NCBI GenBank assembly: GCA_039583875.1
Contig: CM077166.1
Span: 93,032,094-93,096,093, forward strand
From: Platanthera guangdongensis
Lineage: Eukaryota > Streptophyta > Magnoliopsida > Asparagales > Orchidaceae
Reading direction: 5' to 3'
Length of the DNA stretch: 64,000 nt
Both the position numbers and the translations under genes were made by a program. The notes beneath the pieces are model-generated. The model searched no databases. It worked only from the letters and a program-made list of their open reading frames with translations, and was not told the DNA's origin. Positions 11,297-22,566 of the stretch are shown here, one piece after another. Each line of letters opens with the position of its first letter. Within the stretch, counting starts at the first letter, position 1.

Positions 11297-12476
11297 CAGA
11301 AAAAGAAATGTTTCTCTGATTTGAAATATTACTTTTGGGAGGACCCCTTTCTTTTTCGGATATGTGCAGATTCTGTTATACGAAGGTGTGTATCAGTAGA
11401 GGAAGGTTGGAAGATTTTGGAGCAGTGTCATTCAGGGCCTGCTGGTGGTCACTATGGAGCGAATCGCTCTGCTAAAAAGGTTCTTGATTCCGTTTTTATT
11501 GGCCCCTTCTATTCAGGGATGCCCAAAGGTACGTGCTTTCATGTGATTCTTGTCAGAAAGCAGGTAATATTTCTAAATTACATGAAATGCCGCAAAAATT
11601 TATCCTTAAATGTGAAGTATTTGATGTGTGGGGTAAAGATTTTATGGGTCCATTTCTAGTTTCCTTTGGGAATAAAGATATTTTGGTAGCTGTAGATTAT
11701 GTATCAAGGTGGGTTGAAGCGCAAGTTTTGCCAACTAATGATAGTAGGGTTGTAATCAGATTTTTGAAATCCTTATTCGCACGATTTGGCACACCACGTG
11801 CACTTATTAGTGATAGGGGTTCACACTTTTATAATCTACAACTAGACAAACTATTACAAAAATATGGAGTTACACATAGGATAGCCACTCTGTATCATCC
11901 TCAAACTAGTAGGGAAGTTGAAGTTTCCAATAGAGAACTTAAGAGGATCCTAGAAAAATCTATAGAAGGGAATAGAAAGCAATGGTCTAGGAAACTTAAC
12001 GATTGTTTGTGGGCATATAGGACCGCCTACAAAACAACTATAGGGACCACCACTTTTAGATTGGTCTACGATAAATCTTATCTCCTGCCTATAGAATTAG
12101 AACACAAGTCGTATTGGGCAATACACTCTTTAAATTTTGACACTAGTTCTATAGGAGAACTATGGCCTATGAGAACTCCCGGATTTATAAGGAGAAACCA
12201 AGCTATTTCATGATCGTCACCTTCGCAAACCCAAGGTATTCCAAAAAGGTGACCAAGTCCTCCTTTATAATTACAGATTACGTTTATTCCTAGGGAAGTT
12301 AAGGTGTAAGTGGTCTGGACCATTTGAAGTTAAAGAAGTCTTTCCCTACGGTACCGTCGAGCTAACTCACCCCTGAGAAGGGAGATTTTAAGGTTAATGG
12401 TCACCGACTTAAGCCTTATTATGGTGAACTACCTAGAGACTTCACTCGTCTAGAGACCTGCCTCCGTCTATACTAG
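11297..12476 (+). pseudogene. Athila integrase, right copy, broken
   Basis: The zinc-binding N-terminus is visible ([12 protein letters not shown] followed by CDSCQKAG). The core keeps its acidic triad ([25 protein letters not shown]), unlike the left copy. A frameshift lies near 11530. Near 12146 a 40-bp stretch present in the left copy (1411-1450) is missing. In the left copy that stretch is flanked by the direct repeat GGAGA, and its loss shifts the frame so that the C-terminal DNA-binding part is out of frame. The reading would end at 12474-12476. Confidence 0.85.
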
Positions 12477-13245
12477 TTTCATGTTAAACTATAGTAAGTA
12501 GTTCTATGTATTTCTATTTTAGTATAAATCTAGTTAGTTGTAATGAAAAATTTAATTAAAAAAATTTTAATGGAAAAAGAAAAAATTTTGGAAATTTTTT
12601 TTTAGGAAAAATGCAAAATTGGAGGGGCACACGGGTCACCACACGCCAGTATGGATAGCCGTGTACACAACACAGCCTCATGTCCAGCCGTGTGAATTAA
12701 TTCCGAGAAAGGGTGATTTCTTCCCGAGAAGGACACGGGTTCACACCCACCCATGTGGCCTGTCGTGTCTTTCGCTCAACGATTGTCGAGACCGCTGTGT
12801 CGGCTAACACACGGCTGTGTCGCCTACCTACCCATGTTGATACATCGTGCCAGCTCAAACACAGGTCAACACACGGCCGTGTGGTTGCCAGTTTCTACCT
12901 GCCGCGCTCTCCCCTGCCAGTTTGACCACACGGACCAAGGCATCCTGTGTTCCACGAGGCATCGGATTCCCTAACACGGGTGCACACATACGGCCGTGTG
13001 CGCTCCCGTGTTCAACTCTTACACACGGATCGACGCACCCCGTGTTCCACGAGGCTGCAGTTTCCCCTTACACGAGTTCACAGATGGTCGTGTGCGAACA
13101 CGTGTTCGTCTACTATAAATTGGGGGCCGTGTGGTTTTTTTCCCTGCTCATTCCAATCTCTCCACACCCAGCACCATTTATCTTTGTAGTTTGAGCAAAT
13201 CCCGCACCCTCTACTCAATCCTCTCTTCTTTTCTCCTTCTACATC
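12477..13245. repeat. Pol-ORF1 spacer with palindromes, right copy
   Basis: Counterpart of 1774-2569. From about 12620 to 13120 it is rich in CACACGGCCGTGTG variants, for example around 12875 and 12990. Several sites differ from the left copy by single C/T or G/A changes, in keeping with decay of methylated CpG. No conserved ORF. Confidence 0.8.
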
Positions 13246-14500
13246 ATGTCGTCCGGAAGAAGTCAAGGTGTTCACTGTCGCCGACCGGAGCTGCAAGTGT
13301 CAACAGAGATGCGTGATGCCGCTACTCCGCTCATATTCACCGACCCATTGCACACCGCCCGCTTCAACCGCCTACAATCAAAGAAATTTCAAGATATCCG
13401 CATGATTGATTGGAGCGTGCTTGAAGAAATAAATTTAGTTGGGTATGTCAGGGCAATAATATCTGTAATGGGTTGGGAGCAATTTTTCGCCATAGAGGAG
13501 TTAGGTTTTAGGGGACTCACGTTAGAGTTCTTGTCCTCGTTTTATTGCAACTTTTGGCCTAACTTCATTGATGCGCCGCACGCGCCCGAGGGGATAATTT
13601 CGATTGGAGTGGTTGGCACATTTTATACACTCACCATGCTCCAGTTCACCTAGTATTTAGGGGTGTATGAGGATTCATTCCTCTTTAGTACTGCGTACCT
13701 CGAGCTCTACTTCGACCTCCCAAATCGCGATATTGCCAGCGGTATCTGGAGTCAGATTTATTTTGACACTAGCACCTATGAGGCCAAGTGCTCTAAGGCC
13801 TCTAAGTTGGTTTCACCGGCCCTCCATTACATTCACCATCTCCTTAGCCACACATTGAGCGGCCGGTGCAAAAGCTCCGGTGTTGTCAGTCGACAGGACC
13901 TACTATACCTCCACAACATGACTTCACGTTATCCTCTGCATCTCGGTTTCCTTCTAGCCCAGTTTATTCTCCACCAGGACGACACCCCCCGCATAGGGTC
14001 TATCTGTGTAGGACCCTACATCACTCGCCTGGTGATGACCATGGGCATATTCTCAGCCCACCCCAGATGACAGTGGTCGTGAAGACCGTCCCTATCACGA
14101 TGGCCAGTCTTGGCTCCCTCCACCTCGTCACCGCCCATCAGGGCCAGGAAGGCGTCATATATTCTATTGCACGGCATGGGCCGCAAGTGCAGGATGACAG
14201 TGAAGACGAGGTGGATCCTGACCTCGATGTGCCATTGGTACCTTCGCCCCATTCCACTTACGCTCATAGCAAGTCATCTACTGCACCTCTCCAACTCATT
14301 CACGGTACTCGCGGGAGTTTCGATAGTTCTTCGATAGCGAGCTCTCGCCGTGCCTACAATATATTGAGGATTCGCAGCAGCGGACCGAGGACCTCCTCAT
14401 CCAGATCAGAGACCACCTATGGATCGCTCCTCGCCAGCTGCCAGCTCCAGCCCCGCCTTCCTTCCCTGACGATGCGACCGACCACCCTGCATACTTCTGA
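13246..14500 (+). pseudogene. Athila ORF1, right copy, broken
   Basis: Starts with the same MSSGRSQ as the left copy. It is interrupted by TAG at 13651-13653 where the left copy has CAG (TQYLGVY becomes T-stop-YLGVY). It reopens at 13663 and runs to a stop at 14068-14070, followed by a frame change into the acidic EDEVDPDLDVPLVP region. Several C-terminal substitutions shift the end relative to the left copy. Same family and uncertain role as the left ORF1. Confidence 0.75.
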
Positions 14501-14767
14501 TGTGTATCTATGTAGTGTTATCTTTATGTATTATGTCTTGTACTTTTTTATATATCAGTGCATTTCATTACAGCTCCTATTTCTTTACTGTGATCTTCTA
14601 CCTTTTATGATAACAATTTTTTTTCTTATGTCTTCGTGAAATTACTATATGTCCGCTTTTTACATTGCACTGAGAACATTTCAAATTTTAAGTCTGGGGG
14701 TGGAATGGCTGTTCACGTGGTTACAATTGATACAAATTTTGCTATCATAACACTCAAGTTTGTTATA

Positions 14768-14790
14768 CCCCCCCCCCCCCCCCCCCCCCC
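14768..14790 (+). repeat. Poly-C run of 23
   Basis: Uninterrupted C run inside the Athila 3' region. The homologous place in the left copy (about 4091) reads CCCTCCTT. It is either a homopolymer expansion or a sequencing/assembly artefact. Confidence 0.9.
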
Positions 14791-15360
14791 GTCAAATTTT
14801 TTTTTGATCCTTTAAGCTCTCATTATTCATTTAGTTGGGATTATAACTATCTAATTTAACTTCACACGTTGATTAAAATGAATTGATGTAGACTCATTGA
14901 GCGTTTAACTTTGTCGATTCGTAATTTTGTATAGAAATTCTTTAGCCTAATTTTCTCTCTATAATTTATTTTTAAGATTACTCCTCTATATTAGTAACTA
15001 TCCAACACTCTATTTTAGAAAATATACTTATCTATAATAAAGTGAGTCGATGAGTGTAACATTTTTATAATTTGGTATTAGGGGTTTAAAATGAAAAATA
15101 CTCTCTATTGATGTCTAGGACTTACCCTCTAGCATTCCTCAATACATTCACATAAGTTGATTAGTAAGGACGGAAATGACTTAGGCCTCCTTTTGGATAG
15201 CTTGAGCGTTGTTAACCCAAAACCTTTAACATGATACCCTTGCACAACCAATTTGAACCTAATCCCCATCCTTTTGATGCTCTACTACTAAAATTCACCA
15301 AGGCCAAATCCTTACCTATTAACACACCTATCATTGAGTCCTTCTTGGAATGAGTTCGTT

Positions 15361-15514
15361 CATAGTGATATGTGGCCTGAGTGCGTCTATATTTGCACCC
15401 ACTTGGAATGATCCCTACTATGAACTCAAACCCTAAAAGTAAAAAAAGAAGACATTGTGATATGTGGCCTGAGTGCGTGTTTACTTGCACCCACTTGGAA
15501 TGATCCCTACTACG
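15361..15514 (+). repeat. 92-bp direct repeat in Athila 3' region, right copy
   Basis: Units start at 15361 and 15453 with the same wording and the same 92-bp period as in the left copy. Confidence 0.8.
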
Positions 15515-16140
15515 GTCCCTTGGTTAAGAAAAAATATATATCAAAAAAAAAATAGAAAAAAAAATAGAGTGCCCTTCAAAATGTGGGAAATATACAAATT
15601 GTAAATTCTGGGGGTGTTTATATAAAATTGAAGTATGTTAAGGTATCTTCCAACATAAGGCTCAATCAAGATTTAGGTGTGAAAAAAAAATTCATCGAAC
15701 TTATCTTTGATTACTTCTCCTTTAATCTTTTATCCTAAGACAAAAAGGCTACACCATATTACAAGTCCTAATGATCCGACCTTACTAATTCTAACTAGTG
15801 CTGTGATGAGGGTGTAAAAAGGGTAAGCTCATGATTATCAATATGGGTACTTATAAGTTTTGAAATACTAATACATATCTTATTGAGATTGTTATTTTCT
15901 CCTCACATTGGTGCTAGATGGCTATACTTCTATTTCTAAGAAAGAGTGGAGGATAGTTAAAAGATATATTAGAGGAATTTTAAGATAAATCTATATTTAA
16001 AAAAGTCAGCTAAACTATTTCCTATATGATTACATCATCAAAGTTCTCCTTAAATTCATAGCAACCAGTGTGCGGAGGCAAAATTATTTATTAGTAACCC
16101 GAATTTTTGAATTAGTTTGCCTAGGGACAAGCAAACATCT

Positions 16141-16155
16141 AAGTCTGGGGGTATT
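16141..16155 (+). other. Polypurine tract, Athila right copy
   Basis: AAGTCTGGGGGTATT lies directly before the TG of LTR 2. Confidence 0.75.
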
Positions 16156-17766
16156 TGATGAGTACGATTATGATAGGCTTTTTACTATCATAATTACAAT
16201 CATGTCTACTATTTCTTGCCCTTTTTGTGGTGATTTCACGATAATAGTAAAAAAATTGTCGTATCATAGAAAGAACAGTGAATTTAGAAGTCTTTGGCAT
16301 TCCTTGTAATAAACTATTTACTGATTCTTTCATTTTTCTATTGCAGGTAATGCAAACCAATGGACCTAAAAGTCTTGGAGCAAACAGAGGAGTTCACGGA
16401 GTCCACATGGATGATGACAGGACGAAAATTTGGCGCACACGGCCTGACACACGGCCGTGTGCCTACCCGTGTACTATGCACCCTGGAGCTGGAGAAATTG
16501 GATGCATGAGACAGAGACTCACACGGGTAGGACACACGCCCGTGTGCCTACCCGTGTCATATTTGAACACGGATGCCGACCAACCTGTGTCTGCAGAACA
16601 CGACACGAAACACGGCCATGTCCATAGCCATGCCATCTGACACGGCCCACTACCAGATACGCCTGCTCGTGGGGAACCGCCTAGGAACCGTCCACACGGC
16701 ATGACACACGACCGCGTTGGAACCCGTGGCCGACCTGTTTGCAAAGGGACTATATATTTCCTGTAGAAAAATTTGGTAAGAACTTTTGGATCATTCTGGT
16801 ATTGGAGAACTGCTGAAGCCCGAAATGGAGCATCCAATATAAGGAGGATTGAAGGGTATTTGTTTATGTATTTTATTTATTCATTAATTCCTTTCAATCT
16901 CTCTTTTCTCTTGGTGATTCAAACTTCAATTATCTTTTATTTTGCATGAACTTATAGTTGAACATTCTAGTAATCATGTATCATTTTGTTTATGTTAAAT
17001 TTGTGGTTTTTTATTCGTGTTTAGGCTTGCAAACAAAGATTTTAATCTTCATTATGAATTGCTTCTTTACTTTACATAATTTACAAATTGCTAGATTGAG
17101 AAATTGGTTCTTTGTAATGAAATTTGTATGTTTATATTATGATGTTAATTCTCTTTGTGAATCAAACTCTATGATCGAGAGATATGTTGTTTGGAAAATT
17201 AGAACATGAGTAAAACGATTCATGGTAATTTAGACATAAATTTCATGAATTTATGTAGTAATAAAGGTACTTTACTTAATGCGAACTTGGGTGTTGTAAA
17301 TTGTTCGAGAGAAAATTTACTATCTTAGGTTTAGATTTGGAATTGCTCGAGAGAGAATTTGATGAACATTTAACCTTTACATTACAACGAATTTAATAGT
17401 CTTTTCATTTCATGATCACTTAGAATTGAACTAATAAATGAGTTCGTTCATGTAATCGCTTAAAAGATTCATGCCTTTTATCAATTTTACTTCTCTATTG
17501 CTGATTTATCCAATAGTCATAGTTAGGTTAATTTAGGTTAGAAATCAATTTTACTTATAGGTACGATAATAGAGTGAGGATGAGTAAGAATACTTGAAAT
17601 GGCCCTGTAGAATACGATATGAGATGTAGATTTCTCATGTACTATGATTGATAGGTGCACTTGCCTGAATGTTAATTCAATCTATCTTATGCCCATCTAC
17701 ATAGTTATATTAAAATGTAGAATGAAATTGCATTGAATTATTACTTGTTAGCAAAGCAAATCATCA
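16156..17766 (+). repeat. Athila LTR 2
   Basis: A 1611-bp LTR from TGATGAGTACG to ATCATCA, matching LTR 1 end to end. The palindrome cluster is at about 16430-16740 and a TATA-like CTATATAT at 16748-16755. Copia RT sequence begins immediately after its end. Confidence 0.9.
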
Positions 17767-18620
17767 CTGCCCTACTTGCTGTGAGGTATAATAGGGACCC
17801 AACAATGCCCCTATAAAGTTTCTGATCCACAGTTTTCCCTGGTACATCAGAGTCCACAACAGCATTGGTAGCCATGAGAGTTTTCTTTGCTGAGACATCA
17901 GCCATCCCAAACTTCTTTAGAAGTTCTTTAGCATATTTTGTTTGAGAGATGAAGATGCCATCAAGGAGCTGCTTCACTTGGAGACCAAGGAAGTAGGAAA
18001 GCTTCTCATGCTACTCATTTCAAATTTGGAATGCATGAGGCCAGAAAACCTCTTGCATAATTTGGAATCAGTAGAGCCAAATATAATATCATCCACATAA
18101 ATTTGTACTAACAAGATTTGGTCCTTATGATGTCTAGTGAAAAGAGTTTTATCTACAGTTCTTCTTGTAAATTTATGCTCTAACAAAAAACTAGCTAAGG
18201 TCTCATACCAAGCTCTTGGATCTTGCTTTAGACCATAAAGAGCCTTATGCAATTTAAAAAAATGAGAGGGGTAAGTTGGAGAAACAAAACCTGGAGGTTG
18301 TTCTACATAAACCTCTTCTTGTAGCACTCCATTTAGGAAAGCACTCTTCACATCTATTTGAAAGACCTTGAACCTCTTGTATGCTGCATAGGCAATGAAT
18401 ATTCTTATGCCTTCCAACCTTGCAACAGGTGCAAAGGTTTGATCATAATCAATTCCTTCTTCTTGCATATATCCTTGAGCAACACGCCTAGCCTTATTTC
18501 TCACAATGACTCCTTGAGCATCTAGCTTGTTTTTGTAGACCCATTTGGTCCCAATAACTGGGTAGTTTTGGGGTCTTGGAACCAAATCCCAAACTCTACA
18601 TCTCTCAAATTAATTCAGTT
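17767..18620 (-). pseudogene. Copia A reverse transcriptase, truncated and frameshifted
   Basis: Minus-strand copia RT with [50 protein letters not shown] and the catalytic YVDDIIFGS (about 18090). The frame breaks near 17977-17985, after which FISQTKYAKELLKKFGMAD and GSLLYLTASR continue. The Athila LTR then replaces the position where RPDI and RNase H should follow. Both catalytic Asp residues remain. Confidence 0.85.
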
Positions 18621-18765
18621 CCTCCTACATTGAAAGGATCCAGTGGGGATCCTGCTCAGCATCATGAATAGAAAGAGGTTCAACTTGAGAGAGAAAACAG
18701 GCATGCATCAAATCTTGGGTAAGTTGATGCCTTGTATGTACACCTGCTGATATGTCTACCATCAC

Positions 18766-19900
18766 TTAAGATCTGGGGTGATCTCTAAGTATGAAAAAAT
18801 CAGTGGGTGGAGTTGGTTGTGCAACAATATTTGGAATTAATTCTTCCTGTGGAATTGTATGTGTTGTTGGTGGAGATTCATTTTCTTCAACTTCTTCTTC
18901 TTCACTTTCTTTAATAGCTTGTGGAGAGGGATGAGTTGGAACCTCTTGGGTGAGGTCTAGTCCATCCATGGTCTCACACAAATGGGGTACCTGCAAGTTG
19001 CTATTGGTAGAAACTTCTTTCTCCCCGCAATACATATTAGTATCATCAAATAAAACATGAATAGACTCTTCAATTTTCAATGTTGATTTGTTAAAAACCC
19101 TATAGGCCTTGCTTACTTGGGAGTATCCTAGAAAAACTCCTTCTTCAGCCTTAGCCTCAAACTTTCTAATGTATTTCTTGTTATTATTCTGTATATAACA
19201 GGTACAACCAAATACTTTAAAATAGTTTATTTTAGGTTTCTTCCCTTTGAGCAATTCATATGGAGTCTTGTTCTTTAGTTTGTGAATTAAGCTCCTGTTC
19301 AGGATATAATTTGATGTGCTAACAGCCTCTGCCCAAAAGGTTAGGGGCATGTAAGCATCTGCAAGCAATGTACCTGCAGCTTCAATGAGTGTCCTATTTT
19401 TCCTTTCAGCTACACAATTTTGTTGGGGAGTTCTAGGAGCTGAGAAGCAATACCTGATACCTTCCTTCTTACAGAACTCATGCATAAGAAGAGACTCAAA
19501 CTCTGTGCCATGATCACTTCTGATCAATGCAACATGAGTAGAGAACTCAATCTGTATGGTCCTGATAAAATCTGTAAGAATCTTGAATGTATCTGACTTT
19601 GATCTCAGAAAGAATACCCAACTAAACCTGGAGAAGTCATCCACTATAACTAAAGTGTAGGATTTCCCTCCTAGGCTTTGTACAGTAATGGGTCCAAAGA
19701 GATCCAAATGTAGCAAGTACAAAATCCTAGGTGAATCACTCTAATTAACAGATTTAAAACTATTTTTAGTTTGCTTGGCTAATTGACAAGCCCTACAGAA
19801 ACCTTCCTTCTTGTAGGGACCAGAAGGTAGACCTCTAACAAGGTTGTCCTTAAATAGCCTAGTAATGTTTTTCAAATATACATGACCTAGTCTTTTGTGT
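18766..19900 (-). pseudogene. Copia A integrase, stop-interrupted
   Basis: The GAG-pre-integrase/zinc region is at about 19740-19900 (QACQLAKQTKN-like, with a stop at 19740-19742). The core follows with all three acidic positions: HLDLFGP, RSDHGTEFES and CVAERKNRTLIEA. A C-terminal stretch with EEEEVEENESPPTTHTIP, typical of the copia IN-RT linker, ends at a stop at 18766-18768. The usual QQNGVAERKN has C in place of G here. Confidence 0.85.
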
Positions 19901-20322
19901 CATAAGTAATTCTGATTACTAGTTAAGTTAAGTAAACAAATATCTGTTTTGGCAGAAAGAAAATTTTCTAAGTATATGTTGCCTTGTCTACTTCCAGTTA
20001 AAACTATTTGGTTGTTTTTATCAGTAATAGAACAAGTGGATGGGTTAAAGTATACCTGATAACCATCATCGCATAACTGACTTATGGAGATGAGGTTATG
20101 CTTGAGTCCACTTACATATGTCACCTTTTTGAACGTGACAGCTCCTATTCTCACTTCTCCAAATCCTTCTGACTGACCATATTTGGAGGCACCAAAGATA
20201 ACCTTTGGCCCCAGCTTGGGCTTGTAGTTGATAAAAATGTCCTTGCTTCCAATCATGTGTTTGGAGCAGCCACTGTCTTGGTACCAAGTTTGATTTACCC
20301 CTGGACAATTCTTCATCTGCAA
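19900..20322 (-). pseudogene. Copia A protease
   Basis: Contains the copia aspartic-protease signature WYQDSGCSKHMIGSKDIF (DSG is the active site) near residue 12, followed by the usual FGEVRIGAVTFKKVTYVSGLKHNLISISQLCDDGY block. The frame ends at a stop just before the pre-integrase region (19900-19902). It is separated by a stop from the upstream gag-linker reading. Confidence 0.8.
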
Positions 20323-20332
20323 TAAAAAATAG

Positions 20333-22448
20333 TTAATGGTTTTTGACCCAGGTTACCTTGGGTCCTTTGTGTGGCTGATAAGAAAAACTGGAAATAATTG
20401 AGAATTCAGGTTGGGACTTATATCCTAGGGGTTGATATCTCCTAGATGTGATGATCCAGTCAGCTACTGGATTAAATGGTTTCTTAGAAATATGTGAGTA
20501 ACTGTTACAGTTTTGATTAAGTCTTCCTGGGTTCAACGAATTGTTGTAAGTTCGTCGACCAGAGTTCGACGAATTGGGTTGAGATCGTCGATCTCTGCTC
20601 AGAGAATGAACAAGTTCATTCTCTGTGCCCCACGTTCGTCGACCTCTGTTCGACGAACCATACAAAGTTCGTCGATCGCAGTTAGACAAATGATTATTAT
20701 TGTAGTTTGCGTTCAGAGATCGTCGTTCTGAGTTCGACGATCTGTTCCTATATCGCCGATCTGGGTTCGACGATAACTACTGAACATTGTTATTTTTATC
20801 ATTCTTCTGATTTTTAATTTTATCCTTAGCTTCAATTTGTTCCAGAATTTTATTAACTTTATTTACTTGTTTAGTGTTTTTCTTTCCTTTATCAGAGATG
20901 AAATTTATTGGTTTTGAAAGATGATTCCTTTAGATTAGGGTTGGTTCACTAGATGTAGCTCCTAATCCTAATCTGTAGTTATTTGTTCTAGAATTAACTG
21001 TGCTGGTTATATCTAGCAATTTCAAACTTCTGCCATTTAATGATTCTTCTAACATCTTAGCTTTGTTACGTTCTGATTTCAGAAAACTGATTTGTTCATT
21101 TGTAGATTTTAGTTCACTAGATAGAGTTGCATTTTCAGACGTGATTTTATCTAGGTCATTCAATTTATCTCTGAGAAATTTGATTTCCTTCTCAGAGCTT
21201 ATCAAATCTAATCATAAGTTTTTAAATTCAAATTTAAATTCATCAGATTCAAAGTCATAAGATGCTATTACCTGATCTTCAGCTGACAGATTTTCTTCAT
21301 CATCAGATTCATCTGTATCTGATCTGCAACTGCTTGCACCAATTGCCATAAGGCACACCTACTTTGCCTTGGCCTCCTCTTCTTCTTCACTGGAGCTGGA
21401 AGATGTGGATTCATCTTCTGTGTCACTCCATGTTTCAGCCACAAATCCTTTGTCCTTCTTTTTGTGCTTGCTGGAAGAGGGCTTGCTGTAGTGCTTGTTT
21501 CTTGATTATTTCTCTTTTCTTCTTTCCTTCTTTTGATTTTCAGGACATTCAGACATGAAATGTCCTGGTTTCCTGCACCCATAACACACTACCACTTTAG
21601 TGGGGGTTTTGTCATACCTTGGCTGGCTATCATTTCTGGATGACTTCCTTCTGAAGTCTTTCCTTGCCAGTTTGAAGAATCTCTTGGCAAAGAGACTAAT
21701 CATCTCTTCATTGACTATTGGGGCTTCAGTTTCTTCAGCAACCTTGAATGCAATGGATTGTTCTTTCATTGCTGTGGGAGGAGTCCTGTATTCCACTGCC
21801 TCTCTGGACTTGATTAGCTGCTCATATGACTTCAGTTTTCCTAATAGAGATTCAATTGAAATCTCATTCAGGCATCTGTCCTCCTTGATGGGCTAGATCC
21901 TGGTGTCCCATGAGCTTGGGAAGCACATTAGGATCTTGTCATTAACTTCAGTCAAAGTGATTTCTTTATCTAAGGTCCTTAGCTCACTGATGATGGAGGT
22001 AAGCCTGTTGTACATCAGTTCAACCATCTCTGCCTCATTCTTCTTGAATTTTTCATATTGTGTGATGAGGTGTGATCTTCTATCTTTCCTCTCATCTGCT
22101 GAGCCAGCAACCATTTGATTAAGTGAATCCCAGATTGTTTTTTCAGAGGTGCACTCAGCCATCTTCTGAAAGATGTCATCTGATATAGTCTGAGCTAATA
22201 TGTTCATGGCTTTGGAATCAGCAATCTTTTCTTTCTTTTTGAGCTTCATTCCACTCATGTGGTGGCACTGTATTATTTCTGGAAGATGTTGTGGTTGTAG
22301 ATGCCTGTGGGGGACCTGTCAAAATGGAAATGTAGATGAATTCATCAATGGAATTCATATATAACCTAATTCTTGCCTTCGAGATGGAAAACTTATTAAG
22401 GTTGCAAACTGCAGGTCCGGTGCATGCATAGTCCTTGTTCTGTGCCAT
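20333..22448 (-). pseudogene. Copia A long gag with zinc knuckle and linker, broken
   Basis: An ATG at 22448 (MAQNKDYACTGP) opens a Sirevirus-like gag. In order: the SIDEFIYISILTGP block; a UBN2-like core with TISDDIFQKMAECTSEKTIWDSLNQM (21893-22258); a CCHC zinc knuckle CYGCRKPGHFMSEC (about 21560); a Ser/acidic stretch; a probable coiled coil (SSEKEIKFLRDKLNDLDKI, about 21200); and an Arg-rich linker with GRRT/DRRS repeats (about 20540-20690). Several frameshifts and stops break it. Long gags with coiled coils are typical of Sireviruses; the linker repeat is encoded by TCGACGAAC motifs. Confidence 0.8.
20520..20775. repeat. GTTCGTCGA/TCGACGAAC motif array in copia A gag-pro linker
   Basis: About ten copies of GTTCGTCGA or its complement, often as paired inverted half-sites, for example around 20550-20580 and 20634-20660. 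The same motif fills the LTR of this element (23550-24345), and the same linker position of element B has it too (49420-49650). Confidence 0.75.
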
Positions 22449-22543
22449 GTTGTGTTTATAATGTAAATAAAAATAAAATACTTTGTAGATCTAATAAAGT
22501 ATCTTTTGGTTCAAGATTTAACTTGTACAACCAAAGGAATCTC

Positions 22544-22554
22544 CTCTGATACCA
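22544..22554 (-). other. Primer-binding site, initiator tRNA-Met, copia A
   Basis: The minus strand reads TGGTATCAGAG, complementary to the 3' end of initiator tRNA-Met. It lies 12 bp inside the LTR end. Confidence 0.8.
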
Positions 22555-22566
22555 ATTGAAAGTGAG

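Larger units (their letters stand above)
14501..16140 (+). other. Athila 3' noncoding region, right copy
   Basis: AT-rich and collinear with 3841-5445. Contains the same 92-bp direct repeat (starts 15361 and 15453) and a run of 23 C residues (14768-14790) where the left copy has a short mixed CCCTCC. No conserved ORF. Confidence 0.75.
5460..17766 (+). mobile_element. Athila-type Ty3/gypsy element, full-length right copy
   Basis: Complete order LTR (5460-7072), tRNA-Asp PBS, gag, protease, RT-RNase H, integrase, spacer, ORF1, noncoding region, polypurine tract and LTR (16156-17766). The IN-before-ORF1 order, the DLGASINLMP protease motif and ORF1 place it in the Tat/Athila branch of Ty3/gypsy. 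It interrupts the RT of copia A at 17766/17767; ctgcc (17767-17771) is the expected right target duplication, and its partner lies outside the window. All reading frames carry stops or frameshifts, so it is inactive. Confidence 0.9.
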
